This document shows, piece by piece, positions 7,637-16,538 of a DNA stretch of 41,703 nt. The stretch spans positions 1 through 41,703 of the forward strand of contig JAKIWG010000019.1 of NCBI GenBank assembly GCA_022750155.1, read 5' to 3'. A program made the position numbers and the translations under genes. This stretch comes from Thermoplasmata archaeon (GTDB lineage: Archaea; Thermoplasmatota; Thermoplasmata; Lutacidiplasmatales; UBA184). The notes below the pieces were generated by a model. The model saw only the letters and a list, made by a program, of their open reading frames with translations. It was not told the DNA's origin and made no database searches. How positions within the stretch are numbered: the first letter of the stretch is position 1; every line of letters starts with the position of its first letter.

Positions 7637-10600
7637 GTCTCCTCCGCCCGCAGCCTCGGGTCGAGGTAGCGTGCCACGATGTCGGCAAGGAGCGTGGTCA
7701 GGAGGATGAACAGGACGAGCAGGAAGACGATCACCTGGTAGATGTTCCCGGAGATCGGCCCGGAGAACCCCGGGGGGTTCGCCGAAAGGTTCGTGATCTC
7801 GAGCAGCAGGATCGAGCCGATCCCCTGGGCGCTGAACAGCGCCTCGACGAGGGCCTGCGTGCCGACGAAGGCGGGGAGGGTGAGGGCGAACGTCAGCACG
7901 TAGTAGGGCAGCACGCGACGCCCGGTATGGCGCCACAGGAGCGTGGACTCCGACACACCGCGGGCCCGTGCCGCCTGGACGTGGGGCTCGTGGGCGGCAT
8001 GGGAGACGACCGACCACGCGTGGCGAAGGAAGATCGTGACGTAGACGACGGAGATCGCCGCGGCCTGGATGAGGACCTTCGCCGCGACGACCTCCTCGAA
8101 CGCCCAGTCCCTGTGCAGGAGACCATCGATCAGCGGGAAATGGGTCGGATCGGTCTCGTCGCCCGTTCCCACCCAGGCGGGGAACCCCCCGTGGACCACG
8201 AACCAGTAGTCGGAAGGGAGGGTTCCGAACGGAAGGTCTCCGAGGGCGCCCTGGAACCGGACGCCGACGGCGAGGATCACGAGGAGCGCGAGCAGGAACG
8301 ACGGGACGAGGAGCCCGGCGAGCGAGGCGAGGCGCGAGGCCACGTCGAACGCCCCCTTGCGACGCCAGCCCGCGAGCAGCGCGAGGGGATACGCCACGGC
8401 CATCGAGAATCCGAGCGAGATCACGCCGAGCTGGATGGAATCCGGGAGCCACCACTGGAAGAACTGGGTCACCGGTTCCTGGAGGACCCCGAACCGCGCC
8501 CACCCCCATTGGCCGGTGAACAGGTTCTGAAGCATCGTGCCGAACCCGGAGGCGTACGCGGTCAGGTCGCACCCGAGGTGGCCGAGGTCGATCGTGCACG
8601 ATGGGCCGACGGCCGGGTCGATCACCGAGGCCGAGGCGTGGGTCGCCGCGACCGGCAATAACGTCCCGAACAGGTAGACGATGGCGAGGAGCGCCATGAC
8701 CTGGAACGGGAGGAGGAGGAGACGCATCGCGACGAATCGTGCGAACGGGGAGAGGACCCCCGGGGCGAGGCCCACGAGCGAGCGCCGGCGGTTGTGCTCC
8801 CGCACGCCCGCGACGACCCCGGCGAGCGTCAGCGCGGCGACGGGGAGCGCGAGGACGTACGGCCACCCCGGGTACTGGCTCGTCTCGCTCCCCGCCGGCA
8901 CGAGACCGATCCGCGCCCCGACGACCGGGGCCCCGCCCACCCCGACCTCCACCGCGGCGGCATCGTAACCCCCGAACGCCCCGACGCGAAGGGTCGTGGT
9001 GCCGTTCGGGAGCCCGAAGCGGAACGCACCCCCCGGGCCGGTCGTCGTGCTCACGTCGTAGCCCAGCGGGCCGGCCGCGTCGACGGTCACCCCGACGAGT
9101 CCCACCCCCGACCAGCCGTCGACCACGAGCCCGGAAACCTCGAAGAGCGTGAGGGGCCGCAGGACGAGGGTCAGGTCGGCGATCGGCCCCGTGACCTGGA
9201 TCGTCCCGGTCAGCGGGTCGAACCCCGGGGCGAAGACGCCTACGGGGTACGTTCCGTTCTTGAGCGGCAAGGAGAACGTCCCGTTCGCGTCGGTCGACGT
9301 CTGGGCGGTCCCGATCGTCACGAGCGCCCCGGCGATCGGCGTCCCGTTCGAGCTATCGACGACCCCGGAGACCGGCCATGGCCGAGCCGCGCCCTGCGCG
9401 CCGAGTTCTCCGACGCATCCGAACTCGGTCCCGATCAGGAGCTGGGCGTTGTCGATGGCCGGGGCCCCGTAGATCAGCACCGGGGAGGGGTCGACCCACG
9501 TCGCATTCCCCGTCTGGGGGGAGAGGTCGACGACCTCCTGGACCCCGTTGACCACCGCGAAGATCCCGCCGGGCGATGCGGCGGGCGAGAGGTCGTTCGG
9601 GACCCCCGTGAACTCCCCGGGGGTCTGCCAGAGGAGGGTCCCGTTCGAGCGGTCGTAGGCGCGGATGCTTCCGGAGTCCGCGGAGACGTAGACCCGCTGC
9701 GGGTCGACGGCGGGGGTGGCCTCGATCGGGTCGTCGACCCCGATCGACCGTCCGCTCCACTCCCAGCGCTGCGTCCCGTTCGAGGCCCAGAGGTCGGTCA
9801 GGTTCCCGGAGAGGTCCGCGACCAGCACGTCGGCGCCATCGACCGCCACGGCGGTGTCGATCGACGCCCCCACCTTCGCGCTCCAGAGGATCTGGCCGGC
9901 GCCGTCGAGGCGGTCGACCGTCCCGTTCACGGTAGGGACGAACAGCCCCGCCCCGTCGACGGCCACCCCGCCCCCGACTCCGGCGCCGAGGCCCGTGGTC
10001 CACACGACCGAGCCCGTCGTGGCGTTGAGCGAGACCACCGACCCTCCGGCGGTCCCGACGAGGACCCGGTCCCCCACGACGGAGACCGATTGGATCACCC
10101 GGCTACCGAGCGGGACGCGCCAGTCCACGGAGCCGTTGGAGCTCCACAGGGCCAGCAGCTCGCCGGCCGTCGTCCCCACATACACGTCCGACCCCGCGAC
10201 ATCCAACTGGGTCGGTCCGCCCCCCACCGATTGATTCCATCGCACCGAGCCGTTCGCCGACCGGTTCAGCGCGTAGATCCGGCCAAGGACATCGCCCACG
10301 TACACCGTGCTTCCGTCCGTCACCGGACCGGCGCGGATCGCGAAGATCGAGGGGCACGTGTACCATGCCCCGGCCGGAGAGGCCGGCCCGGGGAAGGGGG
10401 AGTACCCGCTGCGGTTCTCCGAACCGGCGAACGTGGTCCAATGCACGAACGCGCTGGACGATCCTCGGTGCGCCGCGACGGTCTCGAGCGGCGCGATCGC
10501 CGCTCCGGTGCCCAGGGGGGCGGCCGGGACGGCCAGGGACGGAGCGACCAGCGCCGCGAGCACCCCGAGCGTACCGAGTGCGGCGAGGATCGGACGGAGA

Positions 10601-10695
10601 GGCCCATGCTCCGGCCCGGTCCCCTTGCGGAGGCGGGGGTTCCGGAACACCGCCCGGTTCGTCGGCCTCGTACGGACCGCGCCCAACGCGCTCAT
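7633..10695 (-). CDS. Fusion: PQQ-type beta-propeller + two carboxypeptidase-regulatory-like domains + DppB-like ABC permease
   Basis: A 1020-residue protein in one frame. Residues 34-58 are a membrane helix. About 78-435 form a beta-propeller of PQQ-like repeats (recurring VYVGTxxGxLxAL...NGSVxW units). Two small beta-sandwich domains of the carboxypeptidase regulatory type follow at about 439-515 and 518-599 (GTPIAGALVTI...TDANGTF and related). A second helix is at 612-631, then a full DppB-like permease at 650-1020 with its EAA loop at about 903-930. The propeller and sandwiches lie between two helices and should be outside the cell. NxS/T sequons are frequent there and rare in the permease. 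The layout suggests a binding or sensing module tethered to the channel. It is coupled to the DppC-like gene by a 4-nt overlap. Confidence 0.88.
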   Translation of the reverse strand: MSALGAVRTRPTNRAVFRNPRLRKGTGPEHGPLRPILAALGTLGVLAALVAPSLAVPAAPLGTGAAIAPLETVAAHRGSSSAFVHWTTFAGSENRSGYSPFPGPASPAGAWYTCPSIFAIRAGPVTDGSTVYVGDVLGRIYALNRSANGSVRWNQSVGGGPTQLDVAGSDVYVGTTAGELLALWSSNGSVDWRVPLGSRVIQSVSVVGDRVLVGTAGGSVVSLNATTGSVVWTTGLGAGVGGGVAVDGAGLFVPTVNGTVDRLDGAGQILWSAKVGASIDTAVAVDGADVLVADLSGNLTDLWASNGTQRWEWSGRSIGVDDPIEATPAVDPQRVYVSADSGSIRAYDRSNGTLLWQTPGEFTGVPNDLSPAASPGGIFAVVNGVQEVVDLSPQTGNATWVDPSPVLIYGAPAIDNAQLLIGTEFGCVGELGAQGAARPWPVSGVVDSSNGTPIAGALVTIGTAQTSTDANGTFSLPLKNGTYPVGVFAPGFDPLTGTIQVTGPIADLTLVLRPLTLFEVSGLVVDGWSGVGLVGVTVDAAGPLGYDVSTTTGPGGAFRFGLPNGTTTLRVGAFGGYDAAAVEVGVGGAPVVGARIGLVPAGSETSQYPGWPYVLALPVAALTLAGVVAGVREHNRRRSLVGLAPGVLSPFARFVAMRLLLLPFQVMALLAIVYLFGTLLPVAATHASASVIDPAVGPSCTIDLGHLGCDLTAYASGFGTMLQNLFTGQWGWARFGVLQEPVTQFFQWWLPDSIQLGVISLGFSMAVAYPLALLAGWRRKGAFDVASRLASLAGLLVPSFLLALLVILAVGVRFQGALGDLPFGTLPSDYWFVVHGGFPAWVGTGDETDPTHFPLIDGLLHRDWAFEEVVAAKVLIQAAAISVVYVTIFLRHAWSVVSHAAHEPHVQAARARGVSESTLLWRHTGRRVLPYYVLTFALTLPAFVGTQALVEALFSAQGIGSILLLEITNLSANPPGFSGPISGNIYQVIVFLLVLFILLTTLLADIVARYLDPRLRAEET

Positions 10696-11002
10696 CCGAT
10701 CCCTGCGTGGCCCGCCAGGAGCTTCTGCCCACCGTCCGAACCCATCGACCCGGCACGCCCTAAGAGAAGGCTCGAGCTCCCCGGTGGGCTCGGCACCGGT
10801 CCCGGAGGGGAGAACCCGGGGGGGCCGGGGACCCCGGCCGAGCCGGCACCGAGGCCCCCGTACGACCGGCGGAGCAGCGCCAGGAGAACGGGACCCCGGC
10901 CGATTCCCCCGAACATTTCCGGCCCGTGCCGGGGCGCTCGGCCGGCCCCGCGCCGGCTACTCCGAGCGTCTATTTGGTGGGGCGGGACCGATTTCGGGCG
11001 GA
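10696..11002. other. Noncoding stretch between metE-like operon and the fused permease gene
   Basis: About 300 nt of extremely GC-rich sequence with no convincing gene. On the minus strand a weak TATA-like CTTCTCTTA occurs at 10761-10769, and a 17-codon ORF (10692-10745) starts with ATG and overlaps the permease ATG as ATGA; it may be a leader peptide or chance. No T-rich terminator and no known RNA motif was seen. Confidence 0.4.
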
Positions 11003-12145
11003 CTACCGGCGGGAGGAGCCCTCGTGCCGTTCGCGGGCGATCTTCGCGCCCGCGTCCATCGCCTCGAGCTTCCGGTAGGCGACGGACAGGCTGCGGGTGC
11101 GTAGACCGCAATCCGGGTTGACCCAGATCCGCCGCGGGTCGCCCAGGATCTTCGCCGATCGTTCGATCCGCTCGGCGACCTTCTCCGGGGTCTCGACCTC
11201 GTCACGGTGGACGTCGAGGACGCCGAGGCCGATCTCGCGCGTGTCGCCGTACTCTCGGAACATGTGGAGGACCTCGTACCCGTCGCGGTCCGAGGTGTCG
11301 CGGTTGGCAAACTCCCAGGCCCACTGGCTGCATCGCTTGGCCTCGAGGAGCGCGGGGAACAGGCTGCGGTACTCCGAGAAGCAGATGTGCATGGAGAACT
11401 CGGCGTCGAGCCCTTCCGTCGCCGCGTTGAACCCGTCGGCGACCAGGTCGGCCTCGTCCGGGTGGGTCCCCGCGGCGGGCTCGTCGATCTGGATGACCCG
11501 GCACCCCCGCTCGATCAGGGCGGCTAGGGTGGGGCGGATCGCCTGGCGGGCGATCTCCACGACGAACTCCCGTTGCGCCGCCCGCCGTTCGGTCCGCCCC
11601 TTCCAGCCCTTCTGCCGCCCGAGGTAGTGCTCGTTGTACGACCAGTCGGCCAGGGTGTACGGGCCGGTGATGGGGAGCTTCGGCTCGCCCTTCGCGTTCG
11701 ACCTGACGAAGTCGAACTCCTCGATATGGTACGGCCGCTCGAGCTTCACCTCGCCCGTGCCCGCGGCCTTGAGGTAGTACTTGTTGTCGAAGGAGCGGAC
11801 GTGTCCGAGGAACTGGAACCCGCGCATCTGGCGGATCGCATACTCGTACATCTCGATCCGACGTGCCTCTCCGTCGTAGACCCGGTCGAGATGCGCGGCC
11901 TCGAAGTACCGCAGGGCGAACAGCGCGCCCCAGTCGCGGACCTGGGCCGCTCCCACCTCGCGGGACTTGCCGGCGAGGAAGGCGGCGGTGGGGGTGTCCG
12001 GCGTGGCGAAGCCGAGCTTCTGGTTCCAGAGCTCGAACTCGGACCGGGCGGCGGCGTCGAGCGGCTCGCCCCGTTGGCCGAGCAGCTGCCAACGGGGTTT
12101 GGCGATGCTTCCGATCTCCTGCGTCGGGAACAGGCGTCGGCTCAT
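11003..12145 (-). CDS. MetE-like methionine synthase, zinc-binding catalytic subunit
   Basis: A 380-residue protein matching the C-terminal (catalytic) half of cobalamin-independent methionine synthase. Zinc-ligand motifs are present: HIC in EFSMHICFSEY and the later Cys in WVNPDCGLRTR, with VIQIDEPAAG giving the conserved acidic substrate-binding segment. The N-terminus FPTQEIGSIAKPR resembles the FPTTTIGSFPQT opening of catalytic halves. It would transfer a methyl group to homocysteine; in archaea with such short MetE proteins the methyl donor may be a methylcorrinoid protein rather than methyltetrahydrofolate. Coupled by ATGA overlap to the MetE-like gene upstream. Confidence 0.85.
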   Translation of the reverse strand: MSRRLFPTQEIGSIAKPRWQLLGQRGEPLDAAARSEFELWNQKLGFATPDTPTAAFLAGKSREVGAAQVRDWGALFALRYFEAAHLDRVYDGEARRIEMYEYAIRQMRGFQFLGHVRSFDNKYYLKAAGTGEVKLERPYHIEEFDFVRSNAKGEPKLPITGPYTLADWSYNEHYLGRQKGWKGRTERRAAQREFVVEIARQAIRPTLAALIERGCRVIQIDEPAAGTHPDEADLVADGFNAATEGLDAEFSMHICFSEYRSLFPALLEAKRCSQWAWEFANRDTSDRDGYEVLHMFREYGDTREIGLGVLDVHRDEVETPEKVAERIERSAKILGDPRRIWVNPDCGLRTRSLSVAYRKLEAMDAGAKIARERHEGSSRR

Positions 12146-13122
12146 GACCCGCCCCCGTGCGCGGCCGTCAGGGCCTGCTGGGCGGCCGGCAGCAGGTGGA
12201 GCTTGCGTTTGGCCGGTTCCCACGGCAGCAGGTCGAGCGGTCCGCCGGGACCCAACCACAGGGCGCTCGGCTTCCACTTCTCCCAGACCTTCCGGGCGAT
12301 CGCCGCCACCTCGGCGGGGTCCTCGACGAGGGTCGTCCGGGGGTCGATGCATCCGAGACCGACGCCCTTGTGCTCGGGGGCGGAGGGGAGGTCCTTCACG
12401 TCGGTCTCGGCCAGGTCAAAGCCGACGGCGGTGACCGGCAACCGGTGCAGGAGGGGGAACGCCGGCCGGGCGTCGCCGAAGTAGGTCCAGACGATCGACG
12501 TCGCCCCGTCCAGGCCCTCGGCGAGGGTCCGGTACGCGGCGAGAGTGGCCTCGGCCTTCGTTCCCTGGGCGGGGTGGACGACGAGCGCCGGTTCCTGGAA
12601 CTGGAAATTCTGGTATCCCAGGGAGCGCAGCTCGCCCACCTCCTCGGCCAGCAGCTTCCCCAGGCGGTGGACGAGCGACTCGGTGGTTTCCCCCGAGCGG
12701 TTCTCCAGGGCGTTCGCGAACGTGTAGGGGCCGGGGAAGATCACCTTCGCCTTCTTCGGGCCGCCCGCGCGGGCTCCGGGGGGCAGGCGGGCGGCGACCG
12801 CCCCGGGCACCCGCTCGGGTGGGGCGTGAAGGATCGGTTGCCGGTAGAACGTGTTCGTCTCGAACCAGCGGGTCACCGGACCGACTGTGAACCCGGTCCA
12901 CGTCTCGGCGAACGGTCGGAACAGGTCCTGCCAGGTCAGGTAGCCGCCCGTGACGACGTCGAGGCCGAGCCGCTCCTCGAGCTGCAGGACCTCGCGCTCC
13001 GTCGAGGAGAACAGCTCGTCGACGGCCTGGGGCGTGGTGCGGCCCCGGTCGAGGTCCCGGGTCGCCGCCACGAGCGCCTCCGAGCGGGGGAAAGGACCGG
13101 TCAGGCTCGTGCGCACGATCAT
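12142..13122 (-). CDS. MetE-like protein, N-terminal-half homologue
   Basis: A 326-residue TIM-barrel protein of the MetE family, first gene of a two-gene operon. It opens with VRTSLTGPFPRSEALV and contains KVIFPGPYTFANAL, FQEPALVV and FDLAETDVKDL, all at positions expected for MetE barrels. It lacks the HxC zinc motif seen in the partner, so it looks like the non-zinc barrel. Together the two genes reproduce the two halves of full-length MetE as separate chains, an arrangement known in several archaea. The ATG at 13122 follows a TATA-like element by 30 nt. Confidence 0.8.
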   Translation of the reverse strand: MIVRTSLTGPFPRSEALVAATRDLDRGRTTPQAVDELFSSTEREVLQLEERLGLDVVTGGYLTWQDLFRPFAETWTGFTVGPVTRWFETNTFYRQPILHAPPERVPGAVAARLPPGARAGGPKKAKVIFPGPYTFANALENRSGETTESLVHRLGKLLAEEVGELRSLGYQNFQFQEPALVVHPAQGTKAEATLAAYRTLAEGLDGATSIVWTYFGDARPAFPLLHRLPVTAVGFDLAETDVKDLPSAPEHKGVGLGCIDPRTTLVEDPAEVAAIARKVWEKWKPSALWLGPGGPLDLLPWEPAKRKLHLLPAAQQALTAAHGGGS

Positions 13123-13147
13123 GGAGGGCGGGCGAGCCGGCTCGGTG

Positions 13148-13156
13148 GCTTAACCG
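13148..13156 (-). promoter_or_regulatory. TATA-like box of the metE-like operon
   Basis: Read on the minus strand, GGTTAAGCC is centred 30 nt before the ATG at 13122, with no ribosome binding site between. Fits a leaderless promoter. Confidence 0.5.
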
Positions 13157-13226
13157 TGTCGATGCGGCGGCCCGCTACGGCATAGGAAAGCGCGTTGCGC
13201 CGAGGACAAACGACCTTCCGCGCCCT

Positions 13227-14312
13227 TCAGCGCTCGAGGTTCTCCCGCACGATCCGGTCGAACTCCGCGGGCTTCGGGGGCCACCCTTCGGTCATGTAGG
13301 TCCGGAACGCCTCCAGCGATCCCTGGAGCAGGGCCTCGTTCGTGACCCTCTCGAAACCGACGTTCGACGAGTAGCGTTCCGGAAGCGCGTGCCGCTTGCC
13401 GAAGTGGGCCGGAAGCACCTCGGTGTCGTCCGGGAGCCTCAGCAACTTCCCGGTCAGGCTTTCGTACAGCTGGTCGGGATTCCCGTCCCCCAGGTCGGTG
13501 CGCCCGCACGCCCCGATGAGGAGGGTGTCGCCGGTGAAGATCTTGTCCCGTAGCCGCAACGTGAGATGGTCCGCGGTATGCCCGGGCGTCTCCAGGACCG
13601 TGATCACTTCCCCGCCGAACTCGACGTGGTCGCCTTCGGTGAGCCGGTGGTGCGGGTAGCTCGCCGGGGAGCGATGGCTGACCTCGATCGGCGCGTCGGT
13701 CCGCTCGTGGAGGGCGGCGTGCCCGGCCAGATGGTCGGCGTGGGTGTGGGTCTCGAGGATGGCGCTCAATTCCCACCCTCCTGCCCGCAGGGCCTCGAGG
13801 TACGGATCGACGGCGCGACCCGGGTCGATGACCACCGCCTTCCGCTCGACCGGGTCCGCGACCAGGTAGGCGAGGCAGCCGGAGTCGTACCTCGGGATCT
13901 GCAGGAGCACGAGGTCCCCGTCCCGCGCGCCGGAACGGTATCGGGGGATCGACGGGTCGACGATCCGCGAGAACTCGTCGATCCCCCCCTCGAGCGCGGC
14001 GGTGAACGAAAGGCCCTTTCGTTGTAGGTACTCGACCGCGCGACGGGCGCCCGACCCGAACTGGTCGTAGACGACGATGGGCCGCCCGTGGGGCAGCGTC
14101 GCGTAGGAGCGGACCAGCTCCGGCAGCGGCAGGTGTCGGTCGTTCGGAAGTCGCGCCAGCGAGCGCTCGGCCGCCGGACGCACGTCGACCAGCAGGGGAG
14201 GCTCCGGTCCGGCGATCAGGCGTGCGAGGGCGGGCGGGTCGATGAGCGGGACCGCGCCCTCACGCTCCGGACGGGAGAACGGGTGCGGGAGGCCCAGGGG
14301 TTCGCCGTCCAT
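13227..14312 (-). CDS. Rhodanese-like domain fused to persulfide dioxygenase-type metallo-beta-lactamase domain
   Basis: A 361-residue two-domain protein. Residues about 23-118 are a rhodanese fold (LLVDVRPAAERSLARLP, then IVVYDQFGSGARRAVEYL). The active-site position that is normally Cys is D83, so the domain should not carry a persulfide. Residues about 133-345 are an ETHE1/glyoxalase II-like metallo-beta-lactamase with H189, H191, D193, H194 (THTHADH), H245 (PGHTADH) and D262 (FTGDTL). ETHE1-type enzymes oxidise glutathione persulfide or related persulfides to sulfite with one non-haem iron. It probably acts in sulfide or persulfide detoxification. The preceding DNA has a TTACTTCAT element about 33 nt before the ATG. 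Confidence 0.88.
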   Translation of the reverse strand: MDGEPLGLPHPFSRPEREGAVPLIDPPALARLIAGPEPPLLVDVRPAAERSLARLPNDRHLPLPELVRSYATLPHGRPIVVYDQFGSGARRAVEYLQRKGLSFTAALEGGIDEFSRIVDPSIPRYRSGARDGDLVLLQIPRYDSGCLAYLVADPVERKAVVIDPGRAVDPYLEALRAGGWELSAILETHTHADHLAGHAALHERTDAPIEVSHRSPASYPHHRLTEGDHVEFGGEVITVLETPGHTADHLTLRLRDKIFTGDTLLIGACGRTDLGDGNPDQLYESLTGKLLRLPDDTEVLPAHFGKRHALPERYSSNVGFERVTNEALLQGSLEAFRTYMTEGWPPKPAEFDRIVRENLER

Positions 14313-14435
14313 CTTCGCGCCAAAAAGGGCCGACGCGCTATGAAGTAATCGTCGGGGGCGGGGCGGGCCGGGTCCGCGCCGGTTCGAGGGTCCCTTCGGC
14401 GATTGACGAACGTACGCTTCGTCTGCTCCAAAGCG

Positions 14436-14442
14436 TTAAAAT
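14436..14442 (+). promoter_or_regulatory. TATA-like box of the malic enzyme gene
   Basis: TTAAAAT is about 28 nt before the ATG at 14466, with no ribosome binding site. It points to 14466 as the start instead of the in-frame codons further upstream, which would lie ahead of the promoter. Confidence 0.6.
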
Positions 14443-14465
14443 GCGGAAGCCGCTCGTCACGCCCC

Positions 14466-15893
14466 ATGGTCCAATCGTCCGACCGGCCGGGGGAGGCCCC
14501 TCCTGCTTCGGCGGACGAGCCCGGCTCGGAGTCCGCCCGGGAGGCCGAGCACACCCGGGCGCTGGGGGAGCGCGCGGTGCGACTCGCCCGGTTCTATCGC
14601 GGAAAGATCGAGACCGTCCCGAAGGTCCCGGTCCGATCGCTCGCCGACTTCGCGCTCTGGTACACCCCGGGCATCGCCGAGGTATCTCAGGCGATCGCCC
14701 GGAACCCGGAAGAGTCGTTCGAGCTCACCGGCCGGTGGAACACGATCGCCATCGTCACCGACGGGAGCCGGGTGCTCGGCCTCGGCGACATCGGGGCCGA
14801 GGCCGCGCTGCCCGTGATGGAGGGGAAGGCGCTCCTGTTCAAGTATCTCGGCGGGGTCGATGCGATCCCGATCCCCATCGACGTCCGCTCCGGTGAGGAG
14901 CTCGTCGAGACCGTCCTTCGGCTCGCCCCCGCATTCGGGGGGATCAACCTCGAGGACATCGCCTCGCCGAAGTGCTTCTACGTCCTCGAGGAGCTCCAGA
15001 AGAGGCTCCCGATCCCCGTCTGGCATGACGACCAGCTGGGGACCGCGGCCTCCACCGTGGCCGGCCTATTGAACGCCCTCACGCTGACGCACCGGGAGAT
15101 CACCGACTGCCGCACCGTGCTCCTCGGGGCGGGAGCGGCCAACACCGTCACCGCGCGGCTGTTGATCGCGCTCGGCCAGGACCCGCGCACGTTGACCGTC
15201 CTCGACCACCGCGGGGTCCTGCACGCCGAGCGCGTCGACGTCGACGAGCTCATGCTCCGCAACCCGTGGAAGTACCGCCTCGCGCTCCAGACCGACGGCG
15301 GGGGACGCCAGGGTGGGCTGAAAGAGGCGCTCGCGGGCGCCGACATCCTCATCGCCGCTTCCACCCCGGACCCGGACACGATCCCTCCGGCGGGGATCCG
15401 GTCGATGGCCCCTCACCCGATCGTCTTCGCGTTGGCGAACCCGACGCCCGAGATATGGCCGACGATCGCGCGAGAGGCGGGGGCCGCCATCGTGGCGACG
15501 GGACGGAGCGATTTCCCCAACCAGGTGAACAACTCGCTGATCTTCCCCGCGGTGTTCCGGGGGGTCCTCGACGCGCGGGCCCGCTCGATCCCGGACGGGA
15601 TCGTGCTCGCGGCGGCCCGGGAACTGGCCGCGCGGGCTTCCGACCGCGGCCTGACCGCCGAGCATCTCCTTCCGACGATGGAAGAGACCGGGGTGTTTCC
15701 CCACGTCGCGGCCGCGGTCGGGGAGGAAGCGGTCCGGCTCGGGATCGCCCGGCAGAAGTTCACGCGCGACGAATTCCTCGAGCGCGCCCGCCGGTCCATG
15801 AACCTCGGGATCCGGCTCGCGCTCGAGCTCCAGCGGAACCACCTCACGCTCCCCATGCCCGACGAACCGAACGAACAGGAGCCTCCACGATGA
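14466..15893 (+). CDS. NAD(P)-dependent malic enzyme
   Basis: A 475-residue oxidative decarboxylase that converts malate to pyruvate and CO2 with NAD(P) reduction. The malic N-domain shows the FALWYTPGIAEVSQAI segment, TDGSRVLGLGDIGAEAALPVMEGK and the metal-binding INLEDIASPKCF. HDDQLGTA is the conserved hinge, followed by a Rossmann domain with VLLGAGAANTVTARLL. The bacterial/archaeal short form is about this length. The first 40 residues are polar and probably unstructured. The gene is translationally coupled to the following GNAT gene by ATGA. Confidence 0.93.
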   Translation: MVQSSDRPGEAPPASADEPGSESAREAEHTRALGERAVRLARFYRGKIETVPKVPVRSLADFALWYTPGIAEVSQAIARNPEESFELTGRWNTIAIVTDGSRVLGLGDIGAEAALPVMEGKALLFKYLGGVDAIPIPIDVRSGEELVETVLRLAPAFGGINLEDIASPKCFYVLEELQKRLPIPVWHDDQLGTAASTVAGLLNALTLTHREITDCRTVLLGAGAANTVTARLLIALGQDPRTLTVLDHRGVLHAERVDVDELMLRNPWKYRLALQTDGGGRQGGLKEALAGADILIAASTPDPDTIPPAGIRSMAPHPIVFALANPTPEIWPTIAREAGAAIVATGRSDFPNQVNNSLIFPAVFRGVLDARARSIPDGIVLAAARELAARASDRGLTAEHLLPTMEETGVFPHVAAAVGEEAVRLGIARQKFTRDEFLERARRSMNLGIRLALELQRNHLTLPMPDEPNEQEPPR

Positions 15894-16423
15894 CCGGCGA
15901 CAGCGGCGCGAAAACGCCCCACGCCACCTCCGGCGAACCGACGGCCCCCATCCACCTTCGGCCGGCCCGGGAGAAGGACATACCGGCCCTGGTCCCGCTC
16001 CTGGTGCGCTTGAAGCGGCTCAACGAGGAGTTCGACCCCCTGCTGAAGGTCCGGGACGACGTCGCCGAGCAGGCGGCGGAGGTACTCGCTTCCGATCTCA
16101 AGAACCCGAAGGCGGTCGTGCTGGCCGCCGAGGGGGTCGGGGTCGACAAGGACAAGGTCGTGGGGCTCGTCCGGGCCCAGGTCCGGGAACGCCCGTTCTA
16201 CACCCCTTCCCAGGAGGGCGTGATCCTCGACATCTATCTCCTCCCGATCTACCGGCGGCGCGGGGTGGGCGAGTACCTCCTGAAGGAGGCGACCGAGCAC
16301 CTGAAGCTGAAGGGGGCGGGCGTCGTCACCGCCGAATTCCCCACCCAGAACGAGATCGCGGTCCGGTTCTACGCCAAGCGGGGCTTCCGCCCGATCACCG
16401 CGCTGCACGCACGTCAATTGTAG
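15890..16423 (+). CDS. GNAT family N-acetyltransferase
   Basis: A 177-residue acyltransferase with one GNAT domain at about residues 20-175. The acetyl-CoA binding motif is IYRRRGVGEYLLKEATEHL (R/Q-x-x-G-x-G/A type), preceded by the VILDIYLLP strand and followed by NEIAVRFYAKRGFRPI. The substrate is unknown; many relatives modify amino groups on small molecules or protein N-termini. Its ATG overlaps the stop of malic enzyme and AGGAGCC lies just upstream, so the two are co-expressed, though a functional link is not evident. Confidence 0.85.
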   Translation: MTGDSGAKTPHATSGEPTAPIHLRPAREKDIPALVPLLVRLKRLNEEFDPLLKVRDDVAEQAAEVLASDLKNPKAVVLAAEGVGVDKDKVVGLVRAQVRERPFYTPSQEGVILDIYLLPIYRRRGVGEYLLKEATEHLKLKGAGVVTAEFPTQNEIAVRFYAKRGFRPITALHARQL

Positions 16424-16538
16424 GCTTCGGACCTCGTGGGGCGCCGGATCGTCGGGCGATCGAAGCTCCGCCGGACTCCCCGGGGCGGGGAAACGACCCA
16501 CGTCTCGCGCCGAGGGCCCTGAGGGGCGCCCAGGGGGC

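Noticed and set aside
6596-8866. 756-codon form of the DppC-like permease
   Set aside because: The N-terminal 410 codons are antisense or out-of-frame to the fused permease and lack membrane character; the real start is the GTG at 7636.
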